From Membranipora membranacea (lineage: Eukaryota; Bryozoa; Gymnolaemata; Cheilostomatida; Membraniporidae), in contig OU612067.1 in assembly GCA_914767715.1 (NCBI GenBank), positions 8,554,001 through 8,618,000 of the forward strand: 64,000 nt of DNA, in the 5' to 3' direction. The notes beneath the pieces are model-generated. The model was not told the DNA's origin. It made no database searches and saw nothing but the letters and a program-made list of their open reading frames with translations. The position numbers were made by a program, and so were the translations under genes. Positions 34,001 to 57,000 of the stretch are shown piece after piece; the first letter of the stretch is position 1, and every line of letters starts with the position of its first letter.

Positions 34001-35589
34001 ATCTGCTCTGTTTGTTTGGTTATGATTACAACATAGTTAATGTCCTCTCCTCCTTGCTGACAAACACAATGTTACAGCCTTCATACCACATTGAAGCAAA
34101 GGAAAATTTCTATCCATCAAAGCATGTTTGGCTGTAGTTAGGCTATTTTAGACTAACTACATCTTGGGAATATCATTTTCAATAATTATCCTAGCAGAGC
34201 CTAGAAGGCCAACAAACAGCTATCTTATATCTAGTAATATCAATACATTTTATTTCACTTATTCAAAATTATTTTAAAACTCATTATAACTTTTTTTAAT
34301 GTTATAAAAAAGTTACGGAAATGGGCGCAGATCAATTCTGGCATGGATTTGCATGCATGATAGGTGCACCCATAACTTTCCATACAAATTAATCTACCAG
34401 ACATAATATAAGGAGGTTGTGATGGCAACATCAGGTGGAGTTATAAGTACATTACAATCCAAGCTTGTTCGACATTGATTTATTACCAATCAATAACCAA
34501 TTTAATATGGTGAGATGTCTGGATTTGTGCTCAACTGTGGGGATGGGATGATGGTTGCCAACTGGGTATTTTAGGGAGGGATGCGGTTAAGTAAACCATA
34601 ATTATGAACATTCATTAATTGCTGATTTGTGTCAATCTTAATGAGAAATCATGTTTTTGCCGAACAGATTTCATAAAGTAACTTGGCGGAGGTCGGTAAG
34701 CCACCCATAGATGCCATAAATAAGTCTCAGATTTGTGGCCAAAGTCTTATACTGAGAAACTAATTTGAGTGAGCAATAAAATGACACTGACAGGCAGTGT
34801 ATTTTGTGGTTTGTAAGATGGATGCGTGTTTGTATGAATCAATGACATTATAATATTTGCCATTAGATTTGCTGCGGAAAGACGCCCTGGAAGTTTAACC
34901 CTGTGGTAGTTGATAATTCATTATAGACAGGCCTAAAAACTTCACCACTTCCATTTAACTTAGCAATTTTGCCATCTGACAATATGCAGTTACCAGACCT
35001 TGCCTCAGTAAAGCAGTAAAAAGAAAAAGTTGTTTTAGTTGTTGTAATGTCTGCTACTGAACTGATGTGACCATGTGCAAGGCCAAGGTCCAAAGCCAAT
35101 CAGTAAAATAAAACTACATCATGAGTTAAAGTATCCATATTGGGTCACCAAGGTGATACTGACTCCTCATAGAACTGAGTACAGCAAACTTTATCAAAAC
35201 AACAACTTTAAAAGCCGTCCCACAGAAACTTCGAGGATCACGCAAAAGAGTTTCGTCCATTTTAAACCAGAATTTAGTTGTGGTTTCAGCGTTTGGCATG
35301 GTCTTTAAATCGTAGCTATACCTAAGGACCAACCTGGTTTCTTCAGTGGATGGAATAGGAAAAGAAACTTACCAAGAGGTGCATACTCCTCAATTTTAAG
35401 TATTGCATTTTGTTGTGAGGTTTGATCCATGAGATTTGGCATTTTAGTTTCGTTCCATGGCATCGACTGACACATGGGTATACGTATAGGTTCACATTGT
35501 CCGGATTGAAGATATCCTTGTTGTGTACTATACGTGATTGTATGTAGAACGATTATGATAATGAAACTGGTCCTTTGACTGATAGACAT
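28030..35589 (-). CDS. Secreted frizzled-related protein (FZ plus netrin-like domain)
   Basis: sFRPs are secreted modulators that bind Wnt ligands through a frizzled cysteine-rich domain. Exons (transcript order): 35,589-35,373, 32,027-31,912, 31,502-31,361, 30,636-30,544, 29,236-28,944 and 28,203-28,030, about 344 aa. The start gives a signal peptide (MSISQRTSFIIIIVLHTITYS). The FZ domain spans exons 1-3 and shows all ten cysteines in order, including CEPIRIPMC, FFLCSIFAPIC, PCREVC and NDCEPVI. Exon 4 starts the second module (EPCNCKKKTRFHI). Exon 5 is the netrin-like domain (VKVISSKQIGKLYL, INVIKILKNGE, YILACNRIQKGGRLIF, WKDKWIQ). No TM segment follows, so it is not a Frizzled receptor. Intron 1 is about 3.3 kb and is the longest in the gene. 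The last exon is supported by splice sites and frame only. Confidence 0.93.
28808..28928. mobile_element. Fold-back element family D, copy 1
   Basis: The inverted arms (about 50 bp) run from CTAGGACACGTTTGATCC to GGATCAAACTTGTTCTAG. The centre is a tight hairpin (GGTCATGC facing GCATGACC). It lies in the last sFRP intron, 15 nt from the 5' splice site of exon 5. Related copies are at 42,628-42,740 and 44,676-44,797. Confidence 0.8.
29623..29638. repeat. Poly-G run
   Basis: GGTGGGGGGGGGGGGG in an sFRP intron. Similar G or C runs occur at about 30,330 and 38,449-38,467. Confidence 0.85.
30302..30499. mobile_element. hAT-like MITE family B, copy 2
   Basis: The ends CAGGGCCGTAATTTTG and CTACGGGCCTG are inverted copies. 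CAGGG..CGTA ends are typical of hAT-type elements. The interior matches the 10.5-kb copy in several phrases. An 8-bp target duplication is not clear. It lies in an sFRP intron. Confidence 0.65.
33277..33305. repeat. Micro-hairpin family F, copy 1
   Basis: GACCAAGGAGT facing ACTCCTTGGTC over a short spacer, in sFRP intron 1. A second copy is at 53,507-53,530, and a related palindrome is at 20,571. Confidence 0.7.
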
Positions 35590-38448
35590 AATGTTTATCC
35601 GATCAGTGTCTACCGCGCCAGAGAAAATGAATTTCTGTTCTCCCTCTGTGCTTTAGAAGATATGATATGATCCGTGTGCAGTGGTAGACATTGATGTTTG
35701 ATTGAAGTCTAGCTCCAGGCTCAGATGTTGAAGAAAATTGTCAAACTGGAATTTCGGTGTGGTGAACAGCCTTATTAGAAGCCCTTCCTTGAAGACCCAA
35801 TCGTGTCAGTGTTTTAGAATGGTATGCAAAGTTAGGCAGTATCCATGGTAGTTTATAATCATCTGTTATTAACCAATCAGATGATTTTGTCTAGATGCTG
35901 GTGGGGTTTTCCCATCAAAGCCTTTCACCCGCACCCTGGATAACAAGTGAGGTATTGACTTTCACAATAAGAATAGTGGCTTTTTCTCCAGTTACAAATG
36001 ATATCCAGACTCAGAGCAAAAAAACTCCAAGCATGCATAAGTCTAAGTGCAAAACAGACAGTATGCCTGTAACATGAATTTGACACATGATTATGCAAAT
36101 AAATATTATCTCCCTATGGTCAAAATGATACAAGACCCTTGTAAGGTACTTCAGCTAGGGCTTAGACACTTACTAAGCATGGATTGAAGCAAAGCACTCC
36201 CAGTGCTGTTGTATTCATGCGATGTATCAACATTATTTTTTGATTTGTGCAGCACTAACAAAGGGAATGGCAAAACAAATTGACTACTTCAATTATTATA
36301 GCCAAACAAACATTGCCGTGCCACTGAAGGCATGTCATCTATATTCACAATAAATTCTGCAACAACTTTACATCCATGGCAGGCCTACAACTATGCTTGA
36401 TACAGGATGACACCAGCACAATAAAACTATCGTATTCAGCCTCGATGTCTCCATAAGTATTTCAACCAATTGAACTTATAATTGTTTTTGCACTGTGACT
36501 TGGTGACACCATGTGGTAATATTGGTGCAGAGGTGATCGGACCTTAAAATATAACTGACATCTTGTTGATTGTTTATTTCCAATTTTATCATCAGTTTGG
36601 CATTTCTCTGAATGTTTATCCTGCCACATCAATGGCTGCCATGTGCCATAGTTATATTGAAGTTGTTTCCCTATCCATTTTGGCAGGAATAAGGTTGGTA
36701 TATTGACGTCCGTCACGTTGAAGCTGCAATCTTCCCTATGCATGTATAAGGCACCTTATTTCTCAGTCTTTGGACTGAGACAGAACCTTGTGATTTCAAC
36801 CAACATTTAAACAACAGGCCTACAGGGTAACACCAATTTGGAAAGTGGATTGATGGTGCATGTGGTACTAAGGGTGAAATATTTGTGGAGTTGGGTTGAT
36901 AAGTACCGTAGCCTTGCCCTCATATTGGACCTCATGGTTACCAAGCATAATTATTTTCAGTTCTCAGTGTCGCTGGTGTCGCTGGTGTGAATTTGTGTAT
37001 GGAGCTCGAAACAATTAGGCACTGCATAAAATTATCAAATTTTGGGAGCTTGTAGGAAGGGAGTTGTCTATTAACAGTAATGTTGACATGTATTGATAAC
37101 GCAGAATTATAATTACTGTACCGTGGTAAATGGAAGACTATGAAATATTCAATTTGTATCATTTCCTAATGGTGGCATCTACATCTATGCCATCCAATCA
37201 CTCTATCCCTATGTTCACAGTTGGGATTTTATGTGTCAATTCATTAAATTAATTGGTTTTCCAAATTCAAATAATAGGCTAACCCAATTAAGGCCGAATA
37301 TCAATAAAAAATGTTCACCAGATTTTGTGGAGATGGCACAAAACCACCCTCTCGATCATGATGGGAGGAGCTTTGTGGCAAAGGTAGTGGGCTAAATTTC
37401 GTCTTGGTTACAAACGTGGGATTGTGAACAAATGTCTATACCATCAGAATGGTGAGTTTGCAACACAGTCACAGACAAGAAATGACGGAGGAGTTTGTTG
37501 CTTGCGTCGATCAGTATTTGTTGGCTTACCATTGTGGGCCCGTAATGTCCTCGGTAAAAGCCATTGTCAGAAGAATGCAGGTGTCACCTACCTACAAGGT
37601 GAAGCATGCATGGCGTGTCCACCCACCGCTAAGGGTTTCTCAGGAACATTGATGATATTACCTTTCCAAGAAAGACCCTAACCTAATGAATTACTGATTG
37701 CTGTGAATTCTGAGAAAGGCAGCGGAATGTCTTTTTGATCTCTCATTTATTGCCTTAGTTTATCAATTCGATCTGAGAGTCACAACTTTCTTAACAAACC
37801 AAGTTCAAAGCTGATGCTGATGAGAACTCAGACGCAGAAACTACAAGTATGTGTCAAGTATTTGTACAGTGGCCAACATTTGAACGAGGAAAAGAGGAGT
37901 CTTTGTGGGCTGATATGGGCCTAATCCTCTTCTATTTTTCATAACCATTAAAAGAAAAAGTGAAATTTCCGTCATAAATCATCACCAGTTATAAATCCAG
38001 TCTCTTTCATTTCATAGATCTGATCATATTCATAAACCATTGGTCATTATAATCTAAAATCACTTCAAATGTGTACTTAATTTTTATCAGTGAAGATCGA
38101 AATGTGCAATTTAACTAATTTCCCAATCTACTATGAAAACATTACTATCATAGTATCATATAAAAAAAATCAAATATTGCCTATTTTTAGATAAATGTGC
38201 TACTAATTGTCATTCATTTATTCCTCTTGTGCCAGGAACTACCTCACAGAACGTTGTCTAAACACATATGTGGCTTTCGCTTGTGAGAACGTTCACATTA
38301 GCATTTCTTTAGCAGCAGGGTCATTTTTAACCCAGCAATTTCGAAGCGGCTACCATCTTAAATTCAGCTGGTCATGTTTGAGTGACTGGCCATGTCTCTT
38401 ACCCTTACTCCAGGCTAAATTATGGGAAATAGTCGGTCTCTTCAACTG
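35590..38448. other. Intergenic between sFRP and HPPD, no confirmed gene
   Basis: Two stretches look coding-like but match nothing known to me. One is on the minus strand at about 36,560-36,720 (FNVTDVNIPTLFLPKWIGKQ, two later cysteines, a weak donor). The other is on the plus strand at about 37,449-37,652 (MTEEFVACVDQYLLAYHCGP). Neither has a convincing partner exon. Confidence 0.4.
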
Positions 38449-38467
38449 AACCCCCCCCCCCCCCCCC
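38449..38467. repeat. Poly-C run
   Basis: About 18 consecutive C residues; a likely hypermutable site. Confidence 0.85.
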
Positions 38468-38667
38468 TCCCTAAGGAGTGTGGTGCACAGTGGTGCGGCA
38501 ACACAGATTTATATGAAAAAACATGTTTTACTCCTTGAAAGAACATGTAATGCTATCATAATCCTACTGGTGGTAGAACCTCCACTATCTGAGTAATGCT
38601 TTAGAGCTACATCGGTCATCTGACAATCTCCACAGTTGTGGTTACAAGTGGCGAATCTCATTCATGG

Positions 38668-38870
38668 CAGGTAAGAAGTATCGGATAGAACAGCTGAGCA
38701 TTATCGTGATTTTTTGCAAACGTTACACCAAGTTACAGATGGGATCAGCTGTGCTCACACACCCTAGTTGTTCTGATTATTGATGATTGAAGTCCCACAG
38801 AAATATCAGAGAGAACAACTGAATTTTATTGTAATTTTTTGCAAACGTTACACGAAGTTGGCACTTTCCA
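38668..38870 (+). repeat. Diverged tandem duplication, about 120-bp spacing
   Basis: The segments around 38,668-38,745 and 38,790-38,865 are similar, each containing TTTTTTGCAAACGTTACAC and, in the same frame, a peptide resembling KKYRIEQL...VIFCKRYTKL. The second lies in a 74-codon open frame (38,780-39,004). Whether either was ever coding is unclear. Confidence 0.5.
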
Positions 38871-39424
38871 CATTTAAGAATAAAAATAAAATGATAGCCT
38901 TTGTACACCAGTGTACCAAGGCATCATCAATAGAAGTATATAGGAGAAAACAACATCAAAGAATAATGGTCATAATGAAATGTAAAGCATTAAAACTTAA
39001 TTGATTCCGTAAACCCATTCATCTTCATAATGTGGAATGAACCACTATACGAAAGTGAGTTATGGTGCTGCAGGATAGAATGATACTATATCAGATCTAG
39101 TTCAGATGTGCGACAAATCACTTTTTTAGCTGCCATAAGAAAGTATTGCGCAAAGTATTTGTAAAACATAAAAGGTAAATGTACTAGAAAAAATTTAGCT
39201 GCCATGAATTGGAAGTTTCCAGGAGAGATCCTGTTGATACAGTCCAGACCACTACAGTGAGCGTAAGGTCAGTCGATGTCTGTAGTGTTCAATCACGGAT
39301 ATGGATAAGACATCCATCTCCTGGCTTAAATACTACAGAAACATGGATCACACGGAGTATTCCCAACAGAAGGGTTGAAGAATTGATTGAGGGATTGTAT
39401 TTAGCTTAGTATTTTGTTTTCACG

Positions 39425-39430
39425 TTTATT
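39425..39430 (-). terminator. Poly(A) signal of HPPD
   Basis: TTTATT on the plus strand (AATAAA on the transcript), about 70 bp after the HPPD stop codon. Confidence 0.55.
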
Positions 39431-39499
39431 TTCCCATTTTGTCTGTGCGTATGTGTGGATAATACAGGTTGGAAGTAGTGCCTCTTTCCGGTGAAGGGA

Positions 39500-48540
<9,041 letters not shown>

Positions 48541-51063
48541 TGGGTGTAAACAAAAGGACTCTGACATCACTCTGTGTGACATTCAGTAAACTTTATACTC
48601 TATCTCTGCACAAACTGATTACAGAAGGGGCAGTCATGCATTGCCAGAATCCCAGGTTTTGGAGTAGACCTGTGACTGTAACCTGTTACTTGCTTGCATG
48701 TATGTATACCTAATAATGTTATAAGCCTGTCTTGTCTGGGGGTAAATCAAGTCTAAATATATAGCAGTCGAGTAGCCAAATGTTGATATTTGATACTATC
48801 TAGTATCTATTAGGAGTCAGGCTCCTTGATGTCAATGCATGATAATCATATTTTATGAAAAGATAGAACTAAGAATAGTAAAAAGGAATGAGAATAACAA
48901 TGTTAACTATTATTATTCCACCTGTCCTATAATTATTTATAATGGCATGATTGATAAAAAAAAAAGTGTAGCTGTTCATGCTTCCTTGTTTAGAGTACTA
49001 GGATAATACGGTAATCGGCGGGATACTGGCTGACTGAGCAGCTTATCTAACCAAACATATTTACCATGTTTCCAGTCTAGATATTCTCTCTCTGGTAAGG
49101 ATAAAATGCAGTATATCTTGTCAGCATTCAAAGTTTTGATAATTTGTTTGCAGGTTCTTGTTTTAGTTTCTGCATAGATGGTAATCACGTGACTTGGTTA
49201 TTAGCACAAGAGCTATGTTGAAATTAGTCAGGGGTTACAAGACCGCCTCAGTATTAATTGAGCTAGGAGACGGCTCCCTCACTCTAGCCAATGTGATTGG
49301 TTTACAATTGTGATTGCAAGCCAATCAAAACCAAGGCCAAAGGTCTTTAACAGTTCTGTAGCTACCTCTATTTCAATTATTGGCCAATATGAGATACTTT
49401 GCAAGCCCTTATTCAGAGTGTAACTAAGCACTAATTTTTGAAGGATAATTTGATCACAAGCCAGGCAGGAAAGAGGAGAGAGATAGAAGAGAGTACATTC
49501 GATTGAAGGTATATTATAGCAATGTTACAGCCAACATTGAGACATGCAAGTTCATTTATGCCTCCAATATACTAGCGAAGTGTGAGAAGCCCATACAGTT
49601 CAATGTGCATGAATTACAACTTGAACTCACTCACTCTGACCAGTCCAATGAACTCCCTCCTGAGAGGAAGAGGGAGTTCATTGCTCTTACCAAGTCCAAG
49701 GAGACTAACGATCCTTCTCTGACACTCAACTGAAACTTCCTTCATTCTTCTGATTCTGCATGACTCATGCTCCTTGACATTTGTTTTATAGTGCTAACCT
49801 TAACTCAACTGCTAAACAAGTCTCCTTCTTCATAAGTAAATATGCTAACCAAGGTTATTATTAGTTAACAGCTTCTTGCATCTGGCTCCTTGGGTTCACA
49901 AACCTGTATTTCCCCACACAAAAATGGTCAGGATCACAGGCTTGAGCTTTAGTTGGTGCAATATCAGTGGTCGAGGCAAAACAACCACTGGGCTTGCACA
50001 AACCACAGCAGGTCTGTGGTCAGGATTAAAATCATCGGCAAGATACAGGCTTGCAAGTGCCATGATCCTGTGCCTGTCGTGATAAGCTTTTTTTGTCCGG
50101 CCAACCAACCACTTAATTGTCTCCGGCTAAACAGTAATGCGATCATTAAAGTTTACATTATCTAGTATAATGCAATCATCCATCAAAATAGGGTTTATTT
50201 AATTTAGTGTATAAAGGTAGATGCTGATTGGTTTTCATGATCGACACTCACACAGATCAAAATATTTAACATCCATCTATACAGAGGCATTAAACTATGA
50301 ATCTATTCAAATTATTTTACTTGCCTGTATGAGATATTAGTTTCAACCTTCCTTTGTTACATCTCAGAGACAGGCCACAGGCCAATCGTATATGGCTAGT
50401 ATAGCCTAATTCTGTATTATTTCGCACCTGGCTCATCAATAATTGATTGATTGATCGTAATACTATCACTAACTATAAAAGTTACGAGTAAAATGTTGAT
50501 GGTACACTCTGCTTGTAAAAAATAGTGAAGTTGCCTTGGTTGCAAAAATAAGGTTAAAAAATGGTATTTTTAATACAGATGCACATGTGTCTCAAAAACA
50601 GTGTTTTCCCCAGGCCTTACAGTATTTAGGGTGTCTGAGTCGACCTGAGGGGCATTGTTCTAGGTAATCCTGTATAAAATCATTGTCTGTGCATATCTGC
50701 ATTACTCGATTCTTAGTGTGATTGTCAACTAGAGAGTCTAGATTTTAATCCAGTTCTAGTCCTAGCAAGGATGCATCTTTAAAAAATGATGCATCTTAAA
50801 ATTGATCCGTTTTAAATGACCAACGATTATCAAGTTGTAGTAACTATTCATGATTTTTGTGATGGTTAAGTCCTGAATATTGGACAGTTGTTGATTTCAT
50901 TCATCCTATATTTTGAGTTACCTCACTTACAACTAACAAGCTTTGTTCTTAAATCTAGAATTGGGACTGCCTGTGAAAATGATGGCGATAAGGATTTGAA
51001 TTTGATAACCGAAGGCATATCAGTAGTGAGCATTTAGCTGGACATCACTTTAGTGATATCAAT
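48541..51063. promoter_or_regulatory. Divergent HPPD-CLN3 intergenic region
   Basis: About 2.5 kb that must hold both promoters. A run with CCAAT/ATTGG boxes at about 49,288-49,330 forms an inverted repeat (GATTGGTTTACAAT facing ATTGCAAGCCAATC). A family E hairpin is at 49,646. No TATA box is evident next to either start. The open frame at 49,503-49,733 begins with TTG, not ATG, and spans the hairpin; it is not called. Confidence 0.35.
49646..49683. repeat. Micro-hairpin family E, copy 3
   Basis: CAATGAACTCCCTC faces GAGGGAGTTCATTG, 38 bp in total; the outer arms are identical to the family consensus. Confidence 0.8.
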
Positions 51064-54000
51064 ATGGCTGATACAGACGAGATTCGGACTGATACGGAGC
51101 CTCTCTTGTCTGTCAGTAGAACAAGCAGCTCGGTCAATGATGAAAGTGAGCCAGGTCAGTATTTATATCAGTTATAAATAGTATTGTGTTGTGATTGAAT
51201 TGTGCAAAATTTAGCTATATCATGATCCCTGTTTTGATTGTGTGAAATGACTAGGCATAAATTGCTCAAGTAAAGAAAGCGTTTCTACAATCTCATGATT
51301 TCAGCCTAATACATAATACTACATATGAGTTTTAGGTATGTTTGTTTTAGAAATTATGGTTAAATTGCATATTTTTCTGGAAGCTTACACTGACACGATC
51401 ACACTGTACTAACACGATCACACAATCATTTTACAGACAGTCCTCTAAAATTCTTTGGGTAACACCTGTAAACCAGATATCGCGATATTCTTTTGGCCAT
51501 GGTGATATTGTTGAGACAATTTAATAGTATTGGTCCTCCATTATCATGATTTGTTCCCCAGGAAGTCTTAGTAAGGCTATCGATGCAGTCATAATTTTCC
51601 AATGATTGCTCAATTAGAGTTCTCAAAATAATGCTTGAAAAATGTACTGTAGAAATCATTCTAAAGCCTTTTTTCATCCTAAGTTTTGCATCATAGTTTC
51701 GGCCAATTCTGATTGTGTCTGAACTGAGAGTTAATTTTGAGGATCTTATGATTACAGACCAGAATGCTGCCGACACTCCAGCTCAATCATGGAACGAGAC
51801 GATGTCAAATAAAGTCCGTATCATGGTAGGATTCTGGTAAGTTATTGTTACGTCAAACACTGTAGATTGAATTGAGACAAGACCAACCAGGGAAAACATA
51901 ATGGTATGGTTTGTTGACTTTGCTCTAGAAGACTAATATTCATATCGGCAGTTTATCATAGTAATATATATAATCTGTAATATAGTAATATATATATATA
52001 TAATAGTAATATAGGTAATCTGACTGTTTGTGTAAGGCCATAGTACATGGCTAACAAAAAGTACTAGTTTAAACTCTTCACTTCCCTGATTATTTCGATT
52101 CCATCTCAGTTCTTCCGAGGTCGATCATAAAAACAAAAATTGGTTTGAAGTTGAAATGGATAATATTGAATGTATTGCCAGTATGTTATCTCTTGAAAAT
52201 TTTCAATTCCTTTTATCAGTTTTGCTAAATGAGTCATGTGTCCCTTGATTGAAATACAGCGTCTGGAATCTGAATCAACAAGCTGTCATTCTCTTATTTG
52301 TATTCCTACGGTTTTAATCAATTTGTATTATAAACTATCAAACATCTCTACCAATTGCGTTGTAAAATGTTGCCGTCACTGGCTGCGGAAGTCTTGATTG
52401 AGATCAGCCATTTCCAGTGCTATGATGAGCCAATGTGTGACTCCTTTAAAACGTATGGATATTGCTTAAAATAATCAGTGTTGTCCAATGATGATAACAT
52501 CATATGAGAATCTATGTTGTTCCTGCGTTTACAGGTTGTTGGGAGTATGTAATAACTTTGGATATGTTGTAATGCTGTCTGCTGCATATGATATTCTAGA
52601 GTCTGATGGGGTAAGTGTGACCAATAAACACTTGAATTACTCAAATATTATTATATAGCCAAAGTAGTTACAACATCTCTTACAGATGTGCGCAGTTAAT
52701 TATATCAGCTAAGATTAAATGATGATACTATCTCTTCCCAAACGCTAATTTATAATGTATCAATGCTTTTAAACCAAGATGCCTGGCAATATTTACATGC
52801 AAAAAAGTAACAATAAAACGGATATTCGGGATCATAGTGCTTTTAAATGCTCATATACTTTTTTGAACATCCTGTTGGCTTGTTGCCAGCTATACTTTTG
52901 ACAATTAACACACAATCACATTAATTGACCCTGATGGCAATAGTCTGGTGCTATATCATTGCAGTCATTTGCATCAATTCAATAAATTCCATAAATCATA
53001 GCTTATTTAGTATTCACTATACTTCACTAATATCTCTTATCACGTATAGATTTATATCAGTGATAGTTATCTTGCTAACGGTTACCCAGTTAGTTCTTAC
53101 TTGTTACTATGTGGTAAGGAGCCCTGATCCGTTCATCACTATCTCTGGACAGATACAAATACTTGAAGTGTAAGCATGGCCATCAAAATAATAACTTATT
53201 GTGCAGTATTTTCAAATCAACATCAATGACGTCCTAATTTTACACTCTGCATTATATATAAATATTTGAATTTTTTTAGAAAAATGATACACATGTGGAT
53301 GCGTGTCTGAAGAACGAAACACTGCAGACACCACACAGCTTAGTTTGCAATAAAGCAGGGACAGGGGTGAGTGAGAGCTTTGTCTGTCTGATTGGGCATT
53401 TTTATCATGTTTGATGTTTCCCCTTGTTAAACTTTCGAACAAAAAGGATGTGAATTCACAACCTGCTTGAGAATGTCCTCCTCAAATCTCTCATAAAACC
53501 AGATATGACCAAGGAGTTAGAGACTCCTTGATATGACTAATGATTCAGGTATTCACAGTTTAATGTTAAGTCTTTTATTACACTAGTTCAACTCTGCAGC
53601 CATGTAGATTTTCAGATTGCCATTCTTAAGAAATGTACACCCCTACATACACTTTACATGTCATACTTATTTTTCTTATTACCTAGGTGGTACTCTTAGC
53701 TGATATACTGCCTACGTTGTTCATCAAGTTTACTGCTCCATTTTATATGCATAAAATATCATACAAGTGAGTATAATTATTAGCTTCTATTATAACTGGA
53801 TGGTAATGGTACTACTAACGTTTAGGATGCCCTATCTTTCTCTTCTCTTCACACATGAGGGAAACCTTGTCACGCGGCCATTTTTTTTTGGCTGCACGAC
53901 AAGACTAGCATAAGGGTTTTCTTTACAGTTTTATTCAGCTATATTCGAGCTTTTCTGATATGGTGTTCTCTATGCTGCAGGTGTCGTTCATTGTATTGTC

Positions 54001-57000
54001 ACTTCAGCTCATTTATATGTTTTTTTTTTGTAAATTGAGGCAGTGACGTTAGCATAATAGGTTCATATGACTTGAGGTTTCCGGTTAAGTCAGCCAATGT
54101 CACTCAATGATGCTGACAGCTCAAACATTTAGCATGAAGTATCACAATCATCTGTTTTATCCTCTCTTTTACAGCGTCAGAGTATTCTTTACATGTCTAT
54201 TTAACCTTGCCAGCTTTCTTCTAGTGGCTCTGGCTGGGTCTCATATAAAATGGCTAAGTATTTTAGGTAAGTAACAGCAGGCTACCATGGATAAATTTTT
54301 GTACAACACACACACATTGTTGGTAAACATTGGTGCTAATTTCTTTTTAAGAAAAAGGTAGAGAATTTTTAAATAACTCAGCATAAGCAACCGAGTTGCT
54401 ACCAATATTTTCACTTATAGTTACTTATATCATGACTCTCTCAAACCATTGAAGTCATTGTGACATCTCCTCTGAAATCTGTCTTAGGGAGTGCCGGATG
54501 CACTCACTCACTCACTCACTCACTCACTCACTCACTCACTCACTCACTCACTCACTCACTCACTCACTCACTCACTCACTCACTCACTCACTCACTCACT
54601 CACTCACTCTGGGATGTGTTTGGAATTTTCCCCCAAATTTATTAGGAAAAGCCAGCTTAGACCGATGTTGGGACAGTGAGTTTGATGTATATCGCAATGT
54701 TTATGTTCCAACAGGTGTAGTGTTTGCCAGCATAGCCTCAGGGTTTGGAGAAATTATATTCCTCAGTCTCTCATCATATTTTCCCTCGTGAGTATGGCTT
54801 CTATGGTGTTTTGAATCCTTGTGTACACCAAGAACTGGAGAACTTATTGGTCACCATTAAATATCTGATCCATTCACTAAACGGTTCTATTTAAACCACT
54901 GCTGCCACACAGCCAAATGTTTGCTTATAGAATTCTGTGTAGCTCAAAGCTAATAAAATGAGGCTGCAATCTCAACATTGTCACCTAATAAGCAAATAAT
55001 TTGCACAAACTGATCGTCAAAATTATGGTATGAAATTAATTATCTACCGCAACAGGTCACCACGGTAGTAGTTACTGTCTTACTAGTGCAAATTGTACAC
55101 TCATAAGCTGGTGCGTAGATTTCATGCCCTGATTTTGAAAATCAGTTTTTGCAAATTATTTGCCCATCAGGTGACAATTATGAGATTTAAGTCTCAATTA
55201 ATTATCTTGGAGCTATGCAGAATCCAATGAGCACAATTTTACATGAGTGGCAGCAGTAGTTTAAGAAGACTGTACTTTTTCACAGAATTGATACGAACCT
55301 ATCTGTCAGTCAAAGATATATATATACTCCTCTTTCAACTTGTCAGAAGATTATTTTGCTTCTTCTGATGTTTACCTTTTCGGTATAGGTGTGTACATAA
55401 AATTGTCCATGTTTACGCGTCCCCTCACATTCAATTACACATGTTTCTGCAAATTTGATGGCACCCACAAGAACAAATTGCTTCGATGGAACTGATGTTG
55501 ATGTTGAATGGTTGCCTACATTTAAAAAACGATATATTTTTCATGTGGTACTTTTGACAGGCATACTATCTCCAGCTGGGCGTCTGGTACGGGCGCTGCA
55601 GGTATATTTGGTGCTGTGACTTATTCAGGTCTAACTCAGCTGGGTGTATCACCTAAAAATACTCTACTCATCATGTTATTTATACCTGTTCTCGAGGCAT
55701 TCAGGTCAGTAATACCCATATACTTAATATACCTCTGTGCATAGGTGTCTAGGGTTGTGCCTCTCGCATCATGGCCTGCCAACAACCCTGAAATTGACAC
55801 ACATTTAGCTTCTAAATCCCTAGTTTACTGCAATGCAATCCAATGGATTATAATGTTTATGCATCATTTCACAAATGGTATACAAATAAAGCTATGTGAT
55901 TTGAACATAAAATAAACTATCTGTTTATGAAAAACACCAGAAATATAGCACAAATTCTATTTCGCCTCTTCTCGCTCTCTCTCTCACAGTTATTTTTGGA
56001 TGATCGTGAAACCACAGAGAATCCAGAGCAGTTGGAAGTTCTGGAATGACAATCAGATAGCTGCAGGGTATGAGCAGATTGACAATAGGGTAACAGGTGC
56101 TAGAAATACCACTAAAAAGAATGAGTATACAGTCAAACAGATGATTACTTTGATGCAGGTAAGTGAGAATCTGAGCACTTTTTCTGATCTGTTAATGGAA
56201 TATTCACACCGACAATCTCAGAGTTTATGGGTACATATACAAGGATGGAGATAATGTGATATCCAGCAAAGGGAAAATCAAGACAAGATTATGGGAGGCT
56301 TGAACAAATTGACATACCATTGACAATACGCCTGAAACAACAGTTTGATTGAAGCAGTTGTGTAGGCTGTCTTACTTTGTGCTAGACTACCAAAAGCAAA
56401 CCACATCCCCAAAAAAGTTTGTGTGCTTACCTTGACAGTCACCTATACGAACCAGCTTGGGACTTCGCGAGCATGAATCCATCCATATACACATTGGCTT
56501 TGAAATGGACTTCTCATCTTTGTGGTTCAATAATGGTCATCACTTAATATTTCCAGTCATATGCAGTAGAGTTTGGGAACCATTTTGGTCCTCGGCTTCG
56601 GGTAATTATGTACCAGTATATGTATCGGTAGAAAGCTGCAATTTTCATTAACCTACAGCTGGAATTTGAAGATGTCGGCTAAATATTAGCAGCTTGTCAA
56701 GACAGGCTAGCTAAATATGTGTTGCTGGCATGGTTGAGTAGCTCAAATGCTTGGGAACCTTACCTTGTTACAAGTTGATCAAGTATTATTGTTTGCAGTC
56801 CTCCTGCCTTTGTCAAGCAGTGTATGTTCCCCAATCGCCGTCAAATTTACAAGCAGCATCTATTGATCACCTTGTAATCCAATCCGTCTACGGGTTTTTT
56901 TAACTAAAGTTTTGGTGAAAAGTCAGAAGATTTTTGTTCTGATCAGATACTTAGTTAAACTAGATGAGAAGCCATACAAAAAGTAATTATCATTGTAAAC

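Noticed and set aside
39209-39409. Gene on the plus strand just past the HPPD stop
   Set aside because: A 66-codon frame lacks any domain and overlaps the HPPD 3' end region; composition alone is not enough.
49503-49733. 76-codon open frame upstream of CLN3
   Set aside because: It starts with TTG rather than ATG and runs through a family E hairpin; there is no evidence of coding.
54460-54791. Long THSL-repeat open frames
   Set aside because: They are translations of a CACT microsatellite within a CLN3 intron, open in all three frames because the unit lacks stops.
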